A stretch of DNA of 64,000 nt, from contig CAXXRA010000015.1 of the NCBI GenBank assembly GCA_963663975.2, forward strand, positions 186,001 to 250,000. Reading direction: 5' to 3'. The notes under the pieces were generated by a model, which did not search any database, was not told where the DNA came from, and saw only the letters and a program-made list of their open reading frames with translations. Positions 63,357 to 64,000 of the stretch are shown in pieces. Each line of letters opens with the position of its first letter. Within the stretch, counting starts at the first letter, position 1. Position numbers and translations under genes: made by a program. Source of the stretch: JANQRX01 sp963663975. GTDB taxonomy: Bacteria > Pseudomonadota > Alphaproteobacteria > Rhizobiales > Kaistiaceae.

Positions 63357-64000
63357 ATGACCACGACCGACACCGCTCCGGAGAAGAAAGAGACGACGCT
63401 CGCCACGTTGCGCGAATTATGGCCGTATATGTGGCCAACCGACCGGCCCGATCTGAAACGCCGGGTGGCGCTCGCCCTGGCGGTTCTGGTGGCTGCCAAG
63501 ATCGTCACCGTGCTGGTGCCCTACACCTATAAATGGGCGACCGATGCTCTGCTCGAGGCGCCGTCGGTCGCGGCCGACGGCGCAGCCGTGATCGGCCTGG
63601 CGGCATTGATAGTGGTGCCGGTCATGCTGATCGTCGCCAACGGCGTCGGGCGCGTTCTCATGAACATCTTCAACAATCTCCGCGATGCCCTGTTCGCCAA
63701 GGTCGGCCAGCACGCCGTGCGTCGACTGGCCTATCTGACCTTCGTCCACATGCATCAGCTCTCGCTGCGCTATCACCTGCAGCGCCGCACGGGCGGGCTG
63801 TCGCGCATCATCGAACGCGGCATCAAGGGCATCGAGATCCTGGTCCGCTTCACCATCCTGAACACGCTTCCCACCATCTTCGAATTCACCTTCGCGGCGG
63901 CGATCATCACCTATCAGTTCAGCTGGGTCTATCTGGTCGTGGTGGCGGTCACGGTGGTTCTGTACATCTGGTTCACCGTCAAGGCGTCGAACTGGCGCAT
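63357..64000 (+). CDS. ABC transporter, Atm1-type permease-ATPase (N-terminal part, cut by window edge)
   Basis: 214 residues are visible from ATG 63357 (MTTTDTAPEKKETTLATLRE). The start LWPYMWPTDRPDLKRRVALA, then KIVTVLVPYTYKWATDALLE and FAKVGQHAVRRLAYLTFVHM, HQLSLRYHLQRRTGGLSRII, ERGIKGIEILVRF are typical of the heavy-metal/Atm1 (HMT1) exporter subfamily, which moves glutathione-linked sulfur or metal compounds across the inner membrane. Four membrane segments are seen. The ATPase domain lies beyond the window. Confidence 0.88.
   Translation, partial: MTTTDTAPEKKETTLATLRELWPYMWPTDRPDLKRRVALALAVLVAAKIVTVLVPYTYKWATDALLEAPSVAADGAAVIGLAALIVVPVMLIVANGVGRVLMNIFNNLRDALFAKVGQHAVRRLAYLTFVHMHQLSLRYHLQRRTGGLSRIIERGIKGIEILVRFTILNTLPTIFEFTFAAAIITYQFSWVYLVVVAVTVVLYIWFTVKASNWR

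Overview
The window reads as a GC-rich alphaproteobacterial chromosome with an unusually heavy load of insertion sequences and integrated elements. The lineage is inferred from protein style: class II DAHP synthase, fused glutamine-dependent NAD synthase, citramalate synthase, DUF2059, DUF2865, S1 protein and small DoxX and VOC proteins. No rRNA is present, so genus is not assigned.

Housekeeping backbone. Blocks of ordinary genes are 12-1940 (FAD subunit of a molybdenum hydroxylase, phosphodiesterase), 12645-13473 (tRNA-Val, gph), 15822-18459 (rpiA, DUF2059, gor), 18794-25621 (DAHP synthase, nadE, GNAT, hydrolase, DM13, aldo/keto reductase), 27756-30446 (cupredoxin-like, TolB-like, RecD-like helicase), 31750-36900 (L,D-transpeptidase, DUF2865, DoxX/LysR pair, MltB), 37191-40647 (cysS, VOC, cimA in overlapping order), 45229-45846 (LOG), and 60016-64000 (LysM envelope protein, Atm1-type ABC transporter cut by the window edge).

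Element 1 (2013-12691). An intact tRNA-Val(CAC) on the minus strand has a 47-bp copy of its 3' end 10.6 kb away, and similar TGTAACC-type repeats sit inside both ends. This is the footprint of a tRNA-targeted integrative element that has lost its integrase. The cargo is defence-like: a dGTPase remnant, a very large HNH/zinc-finger + NACHT ATPase + helical protein broken by an IS5-family element and three single-base deletions, and an operon of an unknown protein and a pentapeptide-repeat protein whose second gene is fused in frame to a truncated ribosomal protein S1.

Element 2 (about 45.8-59.9 kb). A tyrosine integrase, an AlpA-type regulator, a short VapE-like protein, a TOPRIM/RepA-type primase-helicase and a zinc-ribbon protein with a terminase-small-subunit-like segment all lie on the minus strand. 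The gene set resembles Gram-negative phage-inducible islands (phage satellites). It has been invaded by a complete IS21-family element. Its left part carries Sel1-repeat, HEPN and chimeric genes.

Insertion sequences. Seen are four copies of one IS5-family element (7638, 30459, 42918, 46993), each with a 4-bp target duplication; one IS1111-type IS110 element splitting a DUF2214 gene; one IS1380; one complete and one truncated IS21; and one IS481. The IS5 copy at 30459 has the ends and exact length of that IS, but its interior alternates with IS481 sequence, which most likely reflects a consensus or assembly fault. Several short tandem duplications (67-194 bp) break otherwise recognisable genes, so sequence quality needs to be kept in mind when judging broken reading frames.
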